Assembly (NCBI GenBank): GCA_001899085.1
Contig: MKVB01000006.1
Location: 529,586 to 593,585, forward strand
Source of the DNA: Devosia sp. 66-14
Lineage (GTDB): Bacteria; Pseudomonadota; Alphaproteobacteria; Rhizobiales; Devosiaceae
Length of the DNA: 64,000 bases
Reading direction: 5' to 3'
Part shown: piece after piece, positions 1 to 8,757 of the stretch
Layout: every line of letters starts with the position of its first letter
Numbering within the stretch: the stretch's first letter is position 1
Notes under the pieces: model-generated
What the model saw: only the letters and a program-made list of their open reading frames with translations
Databases searched by the model: none
Told to the model about the DNA's origin: nothing
Translations under genes and position numbers: made by a program

Positions 1-1149
1 AATCCGGCAGCCGACAACTGGATCGACCTGGTCCCGCACCGCCCCGGCGTGCTGATCCTCGACATCATCTTGCTCAGTCAGCACCTCATCCGGCTCGAGC
101 GCTCCGAGGGGCTGCCGCGCATCGTGGTCCGCAACCTCGACGATGGCGAAGAGTGGACGGTCAAGTTCGACGAGGAGGCCTATGCGCTGGGCATGTCGGC
201 CGGTTTCGAGTTCGACACCACGACCATCCGCTTCACCTATTCGTCGCCGACCACCCCGTCGCGCACCTATGACCTTGACCTCGTGACGCGCGAACGTACC
301 CTGCTGAAGGAGCAGGTGGTCCCTTCCGGCCACAACCCGGATGACTATGAGACCAGGCGCATCTTCGCCACTGCGCGAGATGGCGAGCGGGTGCCGGTGA
401 CCCTGCTCTATCGCAAGGGCCTCGAGCTCGATGGCAAGGCGCCTGCCCTGCTCTACGGCTATGGCGCCTATGGTCACGCGCTGACGGCCGGTTTCTCGGT
501 GTCGAAGCTTTCGCTGGTCGATCGCGGCTTCGTCCACGCCACGGCACATATCCGCGGCGGCATGGACAAGGGCTACGCCTGGTACAAGAACGGCCGGCGC
601 GAGCACAAAACCAACACCTTCACCGACTTCATCGCCGCCGCCGAAACGCTGATCGAGCTGGGCTATACCAGCAAGCAGCGGATCGTCGCCGAGGGTGGTT
701 CGGCGGGCGGCCTGCTGATGGGCGCCGTCACCAACATGCGCCCCGACCTGTGGGCCGGCGTGATCGCGGAGGTGCCGTTCGTCGACGTGCTCAATACCAT
801 GCTCGACGAAACCCTGCCGCTCACCCCACCGGAATGGCCCGAATGGGGCAACCCGATCGCCGACAAGGCGGCCTACGACCGCATTGCCGGCTATGCCCCC
901 TACGAGCAGGTGGCGGCCAGGGACTATCCGCCGATCTTTGCGCTGGCCGGCCTTACCGATCCGCGCGTCACCTACTGGGAGCCGGCCAAGTGGGTTGCCA
1001 AGCTCCGCGCCACCAAGACCGACGGCAACGCGCTCTATCTCAAGACCCATATGGGCGCCGGCCACGGCGGTGCTTCGGGCCGCTTCGACCAGCTCAAGGA
1101 GACCGGGCTGAGCTATGCCTTTGCGCTCAGTTGCGTCGGATTGGCATAA
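1..1149 (+). CDS. S9 family peptidase, oligopeptidase B-like (5' partial)
   Basis: C-terminal part of a prolyl-oligopeptidase-family serine peptidase, which cleaves small peptides, in oligopeptidase B after basic residues. The reading frame is open from base 1, so the start and most of the beta-propeller lie outside the window. The visible part holds the end of the propeller and the whole alpha/beta-hydrolase domain. The catalytic triad is readable: Ser in GGSAGG (about base 700), Asp in LTDPRV (about 960) and His in GAGHGG (about 1060). No signal peptide can be judged. It ends about 100 bp before sod and looks separately transcribed. The family call is firm; PtrB rather than another S9A member is likely, not certain. 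Confidence 0.88.
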   Translation, partial: NPAADNWIDLVPHRPGVLILDIILLSQHLIRLERSEGLPRIVVRNLDDGEEWTVKFDEEAYALGMSAGFEFDTTTIRFTYSSPTTPSRTYDLDLVTRERTLLKEQVVPSGHNPDDYETRRIFATARDGERVPVTLLYRKGLELDGKAPALLYGYGAYGHALTAGFSVSKLSLVDRGFVHATAHIRGGMDKGYAWYKNGRREHKTNTFTDFIAAAETLIELGYTSKQRIVAEGGSAGGLLMGAVTNMRPDLWAGVIAEVPFVDVLNTMLDETLPLTPPEWPEWGNPIADKAAYDRIAGYAPYEQVAARDYPPIFALAGLTDPRVTYWEPAKWVAKLRATKTDGNALYLKTHMGAGHGGASGRFDQLKETGLSYAFALSCVGLA

Positions 1150-1252
1150 TTCCACCCAAAGCGGGAATTGTTGAGCAATGCCAAAGGGCCTATATCGGAA
1201 CCAGCCCAGCGGCCAACAATCATAGAGACTGTCCCCCAAGGAGGCATCCAGA

Positions 1253-1861
1253 ATGGCATACGAACTTCCCCCCCTGCCCTACGCCTATGACGCGCTCGGC
1301 CCGTACATGAGCAAAGAGACGCTCGAGTTCCACCACGACAAGCACCACCAGGCGTATGTCACCAACGCCACCAAGCTGGCCGAGGGCAAGGGTCTCGACG
1401 TGCTCGCGCTCGAAGACCAGGTCAAGGAAGTGTTCGGCAAGGATCCGGGCCTCTTCAACAACCTGGGCCAGCACTACAACCACGTGCATTTCTGGAACTG
1501 GATGAAGCCCAATGGCGGTGGCGGGGCCGGGAAGGTTCCGGCGGCGCTGATCAAGGCGATCGATTCCGACCTCGGCGGTTTCGACAAGTTCCGTGCCGAT
1601 TTCATCAATGCCGGCACCACGCAGTTCGGCTCGGGCTGGGCCTGGCTGTCGCTCAAGGATGGCAAGCTCCAGGTCACCAAGACCGCCAATGGCGAGTCGC
1701 CGCTGGTGCATGGCAACGCCAAGCCGCTGCTCGGCGTCGACGTGTGGGAACACTCCTATTACATCGACTACCGCAACGCGCGCCCGAAGTACCTCGAAGC
1801 CTGGTTCGACAACCTGGTGAACTGGGAACACGTCGAGTTCCTGTTCGAAGAAGCTCGCTGA
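1253..1861 (+). CDS. sodB: Superoxide dismutase, Fe/Mn family
   Basis: Converts superoxide to hydrogen peroxide and oxygen in the cytoplasm. The 202-residue protein has the usual family length and all four metal ligands: His in the HHDKHH segment, His in QHYNHVHFW, and the Asp and His of DVWEH. A Gln just before the second ligand (LGQHYNH) is the position typical of iron enzymes, so Fe or cambialistic metal use is more likely than strict Mn. There is no signal peptide. The ATG at 1253 is preceded by a strong AAGGAGG site at good spacing, and a clear intrinsic terminator follows at 1915-1943, so the gene looks monocistronic. Confidence 0.95.
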   Translation: MAYELPPLPYAYDALGPYMSKETLEFHHDKHHQAYVTNATKLAEGKGLDVLALEDQVKEVFGKDPGLFNNLGQHYNHVHFWNWMKPNGGGGAGKVPAALIKAIDSDLGGFDKFRADFINAGTTQFGSGWAWLSLKDGKLQVTKTANGESPLVHGNAKPLLGVDVWEHSYYIDYRNARPKYLEAWFDNLVNWEHVEFLFEEAR

Positions 1862-1914
1862 GCCTCGCCAGCGAGCACCCGCCGCGCTTGATCGAAGCGC
1901 TGCAGAATGCGTTC

Positions 1915-1943
1915 AGGGCCCGCTTCGGCGGGCCCTTTTCTTT
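1915..1943 (+). terminator. Rho-independent terminator after sodB
   Basis: A perfect 9-bp GC-rich stem (AGGGCCCGC / GCGGGCCCT) closes a TTCG tetraloop and is followed by TTTCTTT. It lies 54 bp after the superoxide dismutase stop codon. Confidence 0.9.
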
Positions 1944-2060
1944 GAGACGACCGGCCGTCGACCGGCAAAAGGCGGAAAATCGCCTTATCCGCATTTCCTG
2001 CGGCTTTCGCCGGCCGCGACGCAATGGTAACGATTGATTAACCATTGGGAGCGCGAGACC

Positions 2061-2567
2061 TTGGCCGAACCAGTCCGCACCATAGCCGTCCTCGTCGCCA
2101 ACCCGGCGTTAAGCTCCATTCTCAGCATGGTGCTGGCTTCCGTCCGCAGCTTTCGGGTGCGTCCGTTCGAATCCGAACTGGCGCTGGTCACCTATATGCG
2201 GCTGGCGCCGGTCGACGTGGTGGTCACCGATTTCGACAGCGCCGCAGCCCGCGCCGACCGGGTTGCGCGCGACCTGCGCGCCGACCAGAGCATCCCGCAT
2301 CACGACTACCAGGTGATCGCGCTCGCCAGCGTGGTTTCGCCCGAGACCAAGGAACTCTGCATCGCCTCGGGCATCGACGAGGTCATCGTCAAGCCGATGT
2401 CGCCAAGGTACCTGCTGGAGCGCGTGCAATCGCGCCTCGCCCGCCGCGCTGCCAGCTTCGCCGGATATCGGTCGGTGCGCACCGCGTCGGCTCGGCGCCA
2501 GGACTTTTCGCAGTATGGCAACGTCATTCCGCTTTGGACGCGCGAACGCCCGCTGCCGACGCACTGA
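2061..2567 (+). CDS. CheY-like (pseudo-)receiver domain protein
   Basis: A protein of about 168 residues that reads as one response-regulator receiver domain plus a short basic C-terminal tail, with no DNA-binding or enzymatic output domain. The phospho-acceptor strand ends in VVVTDFD, and the conserved lysine loop appears as VIVKPMSP. The N-terminal acidic pair that normally binds Mg2+ is replaced by LVANPAL, so phosphorylation may be lost or altered. I chose the TTG at 2061 because GGGAG lies about 10 bases upstream; an in-frame TTG at 2034 is an alternative. A short inverted repeat GCCCTGC/GCAGGGC follows the stop. The partner is unknown. Confidence 0.7.
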   Translation: MAEPVRTIAVLVANPALSSILSMVLASVRSFRVRPFESELALVTYMRLAPVDVVVTDFDSAAARADRVARDLRADQSIPHHDYQVIALASVVSPETKELCIASGIDEVIVKPMSPRYLLERVQSRLARRAASFAGYRSVRTASARRQDFSQYGNVIPLWTRERPLPTH

Positions 2568-2618
2568 GCCCTGCAATCGATCGCCGGCAGGGCGTGACGA
2601 CGCGCGCTGCACGCCGTC

Positions 2619-3185
2619 CTACGCCGTAACGTTCAGCGCCCAGGCCACCTTGTTCCACAGGTCGTCGACATTGTCGGTGAACACCACGACACGGTCGGCG
2701 TGGCTCACCGAGTGGCTGAGGATGTCGGTGGCCATGCCGCGCATGGCTTCGAACGCCCGGTGGTGATTGAGCAGGACGACCGGTTTGCCGCCGGCGCCGC
2801 CACCCGCCCGCACCCAGGTGCGATAGAGAGCAGCCGCCGAGGCGAGCGAACCGGGCAACCCGACGAAGCCCTGCGCCAGTTCGCCCACGCGCTTGACCCG
2901 CGCCTCCGGGTCATCGATCCGCTCCACCGGGACCTCGGCCAGTGCCGCCGGCGCCTGGAATGCCGCGTCGGCCACGATCAGCACCTCGCCTCCGGCGGCG
3001 CGGGCGCTGGTGATCAGCGGGATGTTGTCCAGGGTTTCGTCGGCAAGGCAGATGATCCGGGCGCCATGGCGGGCCAGCAGGGTTCCGGCCTGCGACATCA
3101 GCGAACTGCGCTCCGCATCGCCGGGCCCCTTGTCGGAGGCGAATACGGCCAGCGACGGATGGTTCTGCGCGACGTTACCGACCAC
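2619..3185 (-). CDS. LOG-family-like Rossmann protein, degenerate
   Basis: About 188 residues resembling the LOG / lysine-decarboxylase-like nucleotide-binding fold: an N-terminal LAVFAS strand, a central GLPGSLAS loop where active LOG phosphoribohydrolases carry PGGxGTxxE, then KPVVLLN. Because the catalytic Gly-Gly-x-Gly-Thr-Glu pattern is not kept, cytokinin-type phosphoribohydrolase activity is doubtful. The GTG at 3185 overlaps the stop of the upstream ATPase gene (stop at 3175-3177) by 11 bases, implying translational coupling. The frame stays open further upstream into the ATPase gene, but that part is Arg/Pro-rich shadow sequence. Its function is unknown. Confidence 0.6.
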   Translation of the reverse strand: MVGNVAQNHPSLAVFASDKGPGDAERSSLMSQAGTLLARHGARIICLADETLDNIPLITSARAAGGEVLIVADAAFQAPAALAEVPVERIDDPEARVKRVGELAQGFVGLPGSLASAAALYRTWVRAGGGAGGKPVVLLNHHRAFEAMRGMATDILSHSVSHADRVVVFTDNVDDLWNKVAWALNVTA

Positions 3186-4692
3186 GGGTGAGGCCGCCGA
3201 GAATGCCGCGCAACAGGGCCTTGCCGAGCCCGTTCGCCATGGTGCGGCTGAACGAGGTGATCGCCGCCTCGGTCGGGGTCTGCCGGGTCGAACGGCGCGG
3301 CTGAGCGGCACGATCGGCGCGTTCCTGCGCCGCCGCCGCCTTGGCGTCGGCCTGCGCCTGCTTGGCGTCGAGCTCGGCCTGCTTGGCCGCGGCCTCGCTC
3401 GCCTGGCGCTCCTGGGTCTTCTTGGTCAGGACCTCGAAGGCCGACTCGCGGTCGACCACCGTGTCGTAAACCCCAGCCACCGGCGAATTGGCGATCACCG
3501 CCCGGCGCTCCTCAGGCAGGAGCGGTCCGACCTGGCCAGAAGGCGGCCGGATCAGGGTCCGGCCGACGATCGAGGGCACGCCCTTGTCTTCGAGCACGGA
3601 AACCAGCGCCTCGCCGGTGCCGAGCTGGGTGATCACCTCGGCGGTGGAAAAGGCCGGGTTGGGGCGGAACGAGTCTGCCGCCATCCGTACCGCCTTCTGC
3701 TCCTTGGGAGTATAGGCCCTGAGCGCGTGCTGCACGCGGTTCGACAACTGGGCCAGCACCGCATCCGGAATATCGACCGGATTCTGGGTCACGAAATACA
3801 CGCCGACGCCCTTGGAGCGTACCAGCTTGACCACCTGCTCCACCTTGTCGACCAGCGCCTTGGGCGCATCGTCGAACAGCAGGTGGGCTTCGTCGAAGAA
3901 GAACACCAGCTTGGGCTTGTCCGGATCGCCCACCTCCGGCAGCACTTCGAACAGTTCCGACATCAGCCACAACAGGAAGGTCGCGTAGAGCCGCGGGGCC
4001 CGCATCAGTTCGTCCGCGGCGAGGATCGAGACGTAGCCCTTGCCATCGGTGGTGGTGCGCATCAGGTCGCGGATATCGAGCGCCCGCTCGCCGAAGAACT
4101 GGTCGCCGCCCTGTTGCTCCAGCACCAGCAGCGAGCGCTGCACCGCGCCCACCGTGGCGGAGGCGACATTGCCGTACTGCACCGAGATGTCCTTGGCGTT
4201 GTTGGCGATTTCCACCAGCAGGGCGCGCAGGTCCTTGAGGTCGAGCAGCAGCAGGCCGTTATCGTCGGCATATTTGAAGGCGATGTTGAGCACGCCTTCC
4301 TGGGTATCGTTGAGATCGAGAATGCGGCTCAGCAGCAGCGGCCCCATTTCGGAGATGGTGGTGCGCACCGGGTGGCCCTGCCGCCCGAACAGATCCCAGA
4401 AGATGGTGGGGAACTTGTCCGCCGCGTAATCGGTGAAACCGATCTCCTGGGCGCGCTTCACCTGCCAGTCGAGCATCTTGCCCATATTGGCGATGCCCGA
4501 GAGGTCGCCCTTGATGTCGGCGGCGAACACCGGAACGCCGGCAGCCGAAAAGCCCTCGGCGATCGATTGCAGGGTCACGGTCTTGCCGGTGCCGGTGGCG
4601 CCGGTCACCAGCCCGTGCCGGTTGCCGTATTTCAGCGCCAGGTATTCCGGCCGGGTGCTTTGACCGAGATAGATCTTGTCGGGAAGGAGCAT
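3175..4692 (-). CDS. HerA/YjgR-like P-loop ATPase (DUF853 family)
   Basis: A 505-residue cytoplasmic ATPase of the HerA-FtsK-like DUF853 family (E. coli YjgR type), whose cellular role is poorly defined. Walker A is GATGTGKT at residues 31-38, and Walker B is the hydrophobic strand ending FFFDEAHLL near residue 270. A long Ala/Gln/Lys-rich stretch with coiled-coil character follows at about 415-470, ahead of a short basic tail. Length and domain order match the family. The ATG at 4692 has GAGG upstream. It is the first gene of a two-gene unit with the LOG-like gene, which overlaps its end. It is transcribed divergently from the Tat-exported protein gene across about 190 bp. Confidence 0.88.
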   Translation of the reverse strand: MLLPDKIYLGQSTRPEYLALKYGNRHGLVTGATGTGKTVTLQSIAEGFSAAGVPVFAADIKGDLSGIANMGKMLDWQVKRAQEIGFTDYAADKFPTIFWDLFGRQGHPVRTTISEMGPLLLSRILDLNDTQEGVLNIAFKYADDNGLLLLDLKDLRALLVEIANNAKDISVQYGNVASATVGAVQRSLLVLEQQGGDQFFGERALDIRDLMRTTTDGKGYVSILAADELMRAPRLYATFLLWLMSELFEVLPEVGDPDKPKLVFFFDEAHLLFDDAPKALVDKVEQVVKLVRSKGVGVYFVTQNPVDIPDAVLAQLSNRVQHALRAYTPKEQKAVRMAADSFRPNPAFSTAEVITQLGTGEALVSVLEDKGVPSIVGRTLIRPPSGQVGPLLPEERRAVIANSPVAGVYDTVVDRESAFEVLTKKTQERQASEAAAKQAELDAKQAQADAKAAAAQERADRAAQPRRSTRQTPTEAAITSFSRTMANGLGKALLRGILGGLTRGR

Positions 4693-4883
4693 GACGCCTC
4701 ACTGGATTCGATGGCCGGTTGCGGACTCTATACCGGCGGGGGCATGGGCTGCCAAATGAAAGCGGGCGATCGCCTCATGCCCCGATGGGTGCGGGTGCGG
4801 TTCGATTCAATCCCACATAGCTTGGGGAAGCAGCCGGAATCGGCAATTCCCAAACGCCCCCCTACGCCCTTACACTCGGCGCC

Positions 4884-6215
4884 ATGCATCTGAGCCGCCG
4901 TCACATTCTCGTCGGACTTGCCGCCCTGCCGTTCGTCGGCGGGGTGCGGGCGCAATCGCTCGATTCGACAACGCTCAACCTGACGCCCGGCAGCCTCGAC
5001 GATCAGAGCGGACCGATGCAGGAGGCGCTGCTGCGCGCAGCGGCGGAGGGCCGGCCGCTGTTCCTTCCCTCGGGCAGCTACTACGTGCAGAACCTGCAGG
5101 TGCCCAGCAATGTGGTGGTCACCGGGATACCCGGCGGCACCATCCTCGCGGCGGCCGGCGACGCGCCGGTGTTCCGCATCGCCGGCAGCGCGCATGTCAA
5201 CCTTGCCGGCGTCACCTTCACCCGCGGCAATGGCGGGCCGTCCGGCGCCGATCGCGGCCTGGTCGAGATCGAGGCGAGCGATCACGTCACGCTGAGCAAT
5301 TGCAGCTTCGTGGGCGGCGCCGCCAACGGCCTCGCCGTGCGCGATGCCGGCGCCGACATCGAGGATTGCGACTTTACCGGCCACGCCCTCGCCGCGATCT
5401 TCTCGGTCGATGGGCGCGGGCTCAACATCACCACCAATCGCGTCACCAAATGCGGCAATGGCGGCTTCCTGATCTGGGGCAGCAAGCCGCGGCACGACGG
5501 CTCGGTGATCTCAGGCAACACCATCACCGGAATTGGCGCCACCAATGGCGGCAACGGCCAGAACGGCAACGGCATCAACATCTTCCGCTGCAGCGATGTG
5601 ATCGTCGCCAACAACCAGATTGCCGATTGCCGGTTCACCGCGGTGCGGCTCAACTCGACCGGCAACGTTGCGGTCACCGGCAATATCTGCCGCAACTCCG
5701 GCGAAGTGGCGATCTTTTCGGAGTTCGCCTTTTCGGGGTCGGTGATCTCCAACAACGTCGTCGACGGTGCTGCCGCCGGCATCTCGATCACCAACCTCGA
5801 TTCCGGCGGGCGGCTCGCCGTGTGCTCGGGCAACATCGTGCGCAACATCCGCTCGCGCTCCGAGGTCAATCCGGACACGCGACCGTTCGGCATCTATGCC
5901 GAGGCGGAAACCAGTATCTCGGGCAACAGCATAGACAACGTCCCCGGCATCGGCATCCTGGCCGGCCGCGGCACGTTCCTGCGTGACGTGATCATCGCCG
6001 ACAACGTGCTCTACGCCACCAGCACCGGTATCGGGGTCAGCGTAGTGCAGAACCCCTCGCCCGGTCCCGTCACCATCACCGGCAATATCGTCAACGCCCC
6101 GCTCGAGCATGCCATTGTCGGCATGGAATGGGACCAGGTGACCGTCGAGGACCTGGTGAAGGACGCGGCGAAGTACCCGCACATCACGCTCGCCGGCAAC
6201 TCCGTGACCCGCTGA
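4884..6215 (+). CDS. Tat-exported right-handed beta-helix protein (TIGR03808 type)
   Basis: A 443-residue exported protein. The N-terminus has a twin-arginine signal (SRRHIL at residues 4-9, then a hydrophobic run ending VRAQ), so export of a folded protein is expected. The rest is a ladder of short Asn/Gly/Ile-rich repeats (SGNTITG, ANNQIAD, SNNVVDG, SGNSIDN and others) typical of pectate-lyase-like parallel beta-helices. It matches my recollection of the alphaproteobacterial TIGR03808 family, which has no known activity. It may bind or cleave a polysaccharide, but no catalytic set is obvious. It is flanked by a divergent gene upstream and a convergent gene downstream, so it is probably monocistronic. 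Confidence 0.82.
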   Translation: MHLSRRHILVGLAALPFVGGVRAQSLDSTTLNLTPGSLDDQSGPMQEALLRAAAEGRPLFLPSGSYYVQNLQVPSNVVVTGIPGGTILAAAGDAPVFRIAGSAHVNLAGVTFTRGNGGPSGADRGLVEIEASDHVTLSNCSFVGGAANGLAVRDAGADIEDCDFTGHALAAIFSVDGRGLNITTNRVTKCGNGGFLIWGSKPRHDGSVISGNTITGIGATNGGNGQNGNGINIFRCSDVIVANNQIADCRFTAVRLNSTGNVAVTGNICRNSGEVAIFSEFAFSGSVISNNVVDGAAAGISITNLDSGGRLAVCSGNIVRNIRSRSEVNPDTRPFGIYAEAETSISGNSIDNVPGIGILAGRGTFLRDVIIADNVLYATSTGIGVSVVQNPSPGPVTITGNIVNAPLEHAIVGMEWDQVTVEDLVKDAAKYPHITLAGNSVTR

Positions 6216-6222
6216 CGGTCTT

Positions 6223-7011
6223 TCAGAGGCCGGTCGAAGCCTGGGCAATCACCGCCCACTGGCCGGATGACTGTTGCCTGAAACAGAGCCCGGAGGCGTA
6301 GGGGCGGTCGAAGTCGTCGCCACCGACCTTGCCGAAGCCGACGCCGCCGGTGGGCAGGTGGAAGGCTGTCCAGTCCACCGCGGTCTCGGCGTCGTAGTCG
6401 GTGGCATAGAGCAGCCCGGGAACCACTTTTCCGACGGGCTTGCCGTTCTCCATCGCATCGAACAGTTCGACCTCGCGCTTCACGCCGACGAAATTGTCGC
6501 CGCTGGTATCCAGCACCCTGGCGGCGCGCTTCACCTCGGCCGGGTCTACGCTGCCGAGCGCATAGGTGCAGATCGCGCCCTTGACCGCCGGGTCGGTGCC
6601 CCAGGACTGTCCGTCGGTCAGCGACTGGCTGATGAAATCCAGCTCCATCCGAGTGAGGAACGCGCCGATATCGACCTTGGGCGGCAGGTCCCAATCGCCA
6701 CCGGTGTTGTTACCCAGCGCCGCCACCTGCGATCTGGCGCTCTCCCACGGTCCCTCCAGCTTGACGCCGCGCGCGATGGACAGATCGAGGGTACCGGAGA
6801 CGATCGAGATCTTCGGCGCCAGCCACTTGCCGATGCCATCCACATCCTCGGCGGACACCGCCGCAAGCAGCTCGGTCGCCGCGGCGCGGAGATCGTCGGG
6901 CGCCTCCATCGTCCTCGCCGCGGCGAGCCTTGGCGGCACGTAGGCGGGGCCAGCCAGCGCGGTCCCGCAGAAGGCGATCGAGGCAAGGATGGTCACGACG
7001 GCGCGGCGCAT
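6223..7011 (-). CDS. Secreted hypothetical protein
   Basis: A 262-residue protein with a Sec signal peptide (basic MRRA start, hydrophobic core, AxA-type cleavage after GTALA). I do not recognise a characterised family. The mature part is acidic and rich in short strands, with a Cys near residue 160 and another near the end (SGLCFRQQ); these could pair in the periplasm. The ATG at 7011 is supported by GGAG six bases upstream; the frame is open 21 codons further but that part has no signal-peptide character. It converges with the Tat-protein gene, leaving only 7 bp between stops. It lies 59 bp after the asparaginase gene and may share its transcript. Confidence 0.7.
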   Translation of the reverse strand: MRRAVVTILASIAFCGTALAGPAYVPPRLAAARTMEAPDDLRAAATELLAAVSAEDVDGIGKWLAPKISIVSGTLDLSIARGVKLEGPWESARSQVAALGNNTGGDWDLPPKVDIGAFLTRMELDFISQSLTDGQSWGTDPAVKGAICTYALGSVDPAEVKRAARVLDTSGDNFVGVKREVELFDAMENGKPVGKVVPGLLYATDYDAETAVDWTAFHLPTGGVGFGKVGGDDFDRPYASGLCFRQQSSGQWAVIAQASTGL

Positions 7012-7070
7012 GCGAATCTCCGAAACTGACTGCTGAGTTGGACGCCGGCGGACGACGGATCCTTGGGGCG

Positions 7071-8069
7071 TCACCGGGCGGTGCGCATTTCACCGACCTC
7101 GAAGCCACGCACGTTGCGCACCACCTGGCGGGCGAATTTTTCGAGCACCGCGCGTTGGCCGGCATCAGGATCGGCAAAGCGCAGCAGCAGGTTGGCGACC
7201 AGTGTCTGGCTGGCCAGCATATTGCCGTCGTCGATCTTCAGCGCGTAGCCCCAGCCCTTGTCACGGATCGCGCCGCACTGCACCCCCTCGGCTCCGCCCT
7301 TCTGCATGACGCGGCCGCCGAAGGCCTCCATCACCAGGGTGTCGAGGTGACCGGTCCCGGCCACCAGCAAGGGGTGCGCGGTTGCGGCATCGAAAATGCG
7401 CGTCGCGGCGCTGCCGATCTCGGCGGGCAGCCCTATGCCCGTCGCCATCCTCGCGAAACCACGCGCGAAAGCGGGGAGCGGCGCGGCCCAGGTGGGGATC
7501 GAGCAGCCGTCGGTGCCGCACCGATCCTCGCTCAGCGGTTCGCCGACCACCGTCTCGATGGCCTTGCGCACCGCGATCTGCACCGGGTGGCCGCGCGTCA
7601 CGTAGTCATGGGTGTCGACACCCAGCGCCCGTGCCACGCTGAGCATGCCGGAATGCTTGCCCGAGCAGTTATTGTGCAGCTGGCTCGGTTCCTGCCCGTG
7701 GGCCCGCAGTGCTTCGCGTGCCTTGCCATTGCTGGGCTGATGCGCGCCGCATTCGAGATCGCCCGCGGCAAGCCCGATATGCTGGAGAAAATGCGTGACG
7801 CCGTCGATATGGACGTCTTCGCCGTGGTGCGAGGCGCAGGCCAGCGCCAGTTCTTCGTCGCTCAACCCGAAGCGGTCGATGGCGCCCGAACTCACCATGG
7901 CCAAGGCCTGCATCGACTTGATCGCCGAGCGCGGAAACACCGGCCGGGCAATATCGCCCGCGGCGGCGACGACATTGCCTTCGGCGTCCGAAATCACGAA
8001 GGCGCCGCGATGGCGGTTCTCGATGAAGGTGCCGCGCGTCTGCTCGATGAGGATGGGGTTGGCGTCCAA
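7071..8069 (-). CDS. Class 3 (ReAV-type) L-asparaginase
   Basis: Hydrolyses L-asparagine to aspartate and ammonia. The 332-residue protein belongs to the Asparaginase_II family (PF06089), unrelated in fold to the E. coli enzymes. Residues reported for Rhizobium etli ReAV occur here at the same numbers: Ser48 and Lys51 (RSAIK), Ser80 (CASHHGE), and the zinc-site set Cys135, Lys138 and Cys189 (NNCSGKHSG, DGCS). A further Lys in the MQKGG loop (257) may complete the second Ser-Lys pair. There is no signal peptide, so it acts in the cytoplasm. A strong terminator for the preceding gene stands directly upstream at 8084-8125, so it needs its own promoter or read-through. Confidence 0.92.
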   Translation of the reverse strand: MDANPILIEQTRGTFIENRHRGAFVISDAEGNVVAAAGDIARPVFPRSAIKSMQALAMVSSGAIDRFGLSDEELALACASHHGEDVHIDGVTHFLQHIGLAAGDLECGAHQPSNGKAREALRAHGQEPSQLHNNCSGKHSGMLSVARALGVDTHDYVTRGHPVQIAVRKAIETVVGEPLSEDRCGTDGCSIPTWAAPLPAFARGFARMATGIGLPAEIGSAATRIFDAATAHPLLVAGTGHLDTLVMEAFGGRVMQKGGAEGVQCGAIRDKGWGYALKIDDGNMLASQTLVANLLLRFADPDAGQRAVLEKFARQVVRNVRGFEVGEMRTAR

Positions 8070-8083
8070 AACTGACTCTCGGA

Positions 8084-8125
8084 AAGAAAAAAGGCCCGGA
8101 GGTTCCTAGGGAACGCGTCCGGGCC
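8084..8125 (-). terminator. Rho-independent terminator (minus strand)
   Basis: Read on the minus strand, an 8-bp stem GGCCCGGA/TCCGGGCC with a 17-nt loop that itself contains a CCTAGG palindrome is followed by TTTTTTCTTTCC. It ends transcription from the SH3b gene at 8235-8576 before the asparaginase gene. Confidence 0.85.
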
Positions 8126-8234
8126 GTGAAGTCAATGTTTCGGAGGTCAGTCAAAGGCACGTATGCATGGGAGTAGTCGGGTCGTCATGAACGCCCGGCA
8201 CGCTGTTTGGAGCAGCGCGGCGGGAATGTCGGGG

Positions 8235-8576
8235 TCAGATGTCCCAGTCGTAGGCGAGCTTCAGGAACTTGGCGTTCACCCAACCGCGGGTGTCCTGCTG
8301 CTCGACGAGGCACCAGTCGGCGCCGCCCTGCGGCGAGACGATGCAGCGCTCGACCCACACCGAGGTCTTGGGCTCGAACTCGCCGATCTTCTGCGAGTAG
8401 GAGGCCGGCCACTTGCGGACGTTGAGCGTGTCCCACTTCTTCACACCGACGATGTGGGCGGGGCTCTCGACGTCATAGCCGGCGGCCATGGCGGGCTGGA
8501 TGGCGAAAACGGCGGCGCTGGCGATGATCAGACCGGCGAGGGTCGCGACCAGCAGCTTCTCATGGGATCTGTTCAT
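8235..8576 (-). CDS. Secreted bacterial SH3-domain protein
   Basis: A 113-residue protein with an N-terminal signal or anchor segment (hydrophobic residues about 10-30, AMA cleavage) and one bacterial SH3-like domain (about residues 40-108). The domain begins with the usual LNVRKWPA strand and ends RGWVNAKFLKL. SH3b domains generally bind peptidoglycan or periplasmic partners. Two cysteines flank the middle strand (VERC, WCLV) and probably form a disulfide. The ATG at 8576 is followed by a normal leader. Upstream lies an element shared with the paralogous secreted-protein operon (8632-8662), so the gene is probably under envelope-stress-type control. No partner gene is adjacent. Confidence 0.78.
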   Translation of the reverse strand: MNRSHEKLLVATLAGLIIASAAVFAIQPAMAAGYDVESPAHIVGVKKWDTLNVRKWPASYSQKIGEFEPKTSVWVERCIVSPQGGADWCLVEQQDTRGWVNAKFLKLAYDWDI

Positions 8577-8631
8577 CGTGGCATCCTTTCGGGGGCCGGG
8601 TTTCGTTTGTTGACCCGAACATGCCTCACCG

Positions 8632-8662
8632 CGATTGAACCCGTACTGAGCCCGCCATTCAG
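8632..8662 (-). promoter_or_regulatory. Candidate OmpR-type operator, copy 1
   Basis: On the plus strand it reads TTGAACC, 3 bases, ACTGA, 8 bases, TTCAG. The same three blocks at identical spacing recur at 9754-9784. It lies about 60-90 bp upstream of the SH3b gene start. Roughly ten-base periodicity of TTCA-like half-sites suggests a response regulator of the OmpR family. Confidence 0.4.
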
Positions 8663-8701
8663 ACAGCGTTCATCGGCAGGGCATTGTCGCGGCGGCAATA
8701 A

Positions 8702-8737
8702 GGAAGGGGCGGGAACCCCGCGGTTCCCGCCCCTTTC
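8702..8737 (-). terminator. Palindromic terminator after the secreted paralog operon
   Basis: A perfect 12-bp inverted repeat (GGGGCGGGAACC / GGTTCCCGCCCC, loop CCGC) lies about 20 bp past the stop of the gene at 8758-9126. On the minus strand it is followed by TTCCTTATT, a modest U-rich tail. Confidence 0.75.
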
Positions 8738-8757
8738 ATCAGCAGGCAGTCACTGGC

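Noticed and set aside
4790-4830. tRNA-like GGTTCGATTC sequence in the 4.7-4.9 kb gap
   Set aside because: No acceptor, D or anticodon stems can be folded around it.
2893-4893. A 666-codon open frame on the plus strand opposite the HerA-like ATPase gene
   Set aside because: Its translation is Arg/His/Gly-rich with no motif, and the minus strand encodes a clear Walker-type ATPase. High GC makes long antisense frames common.
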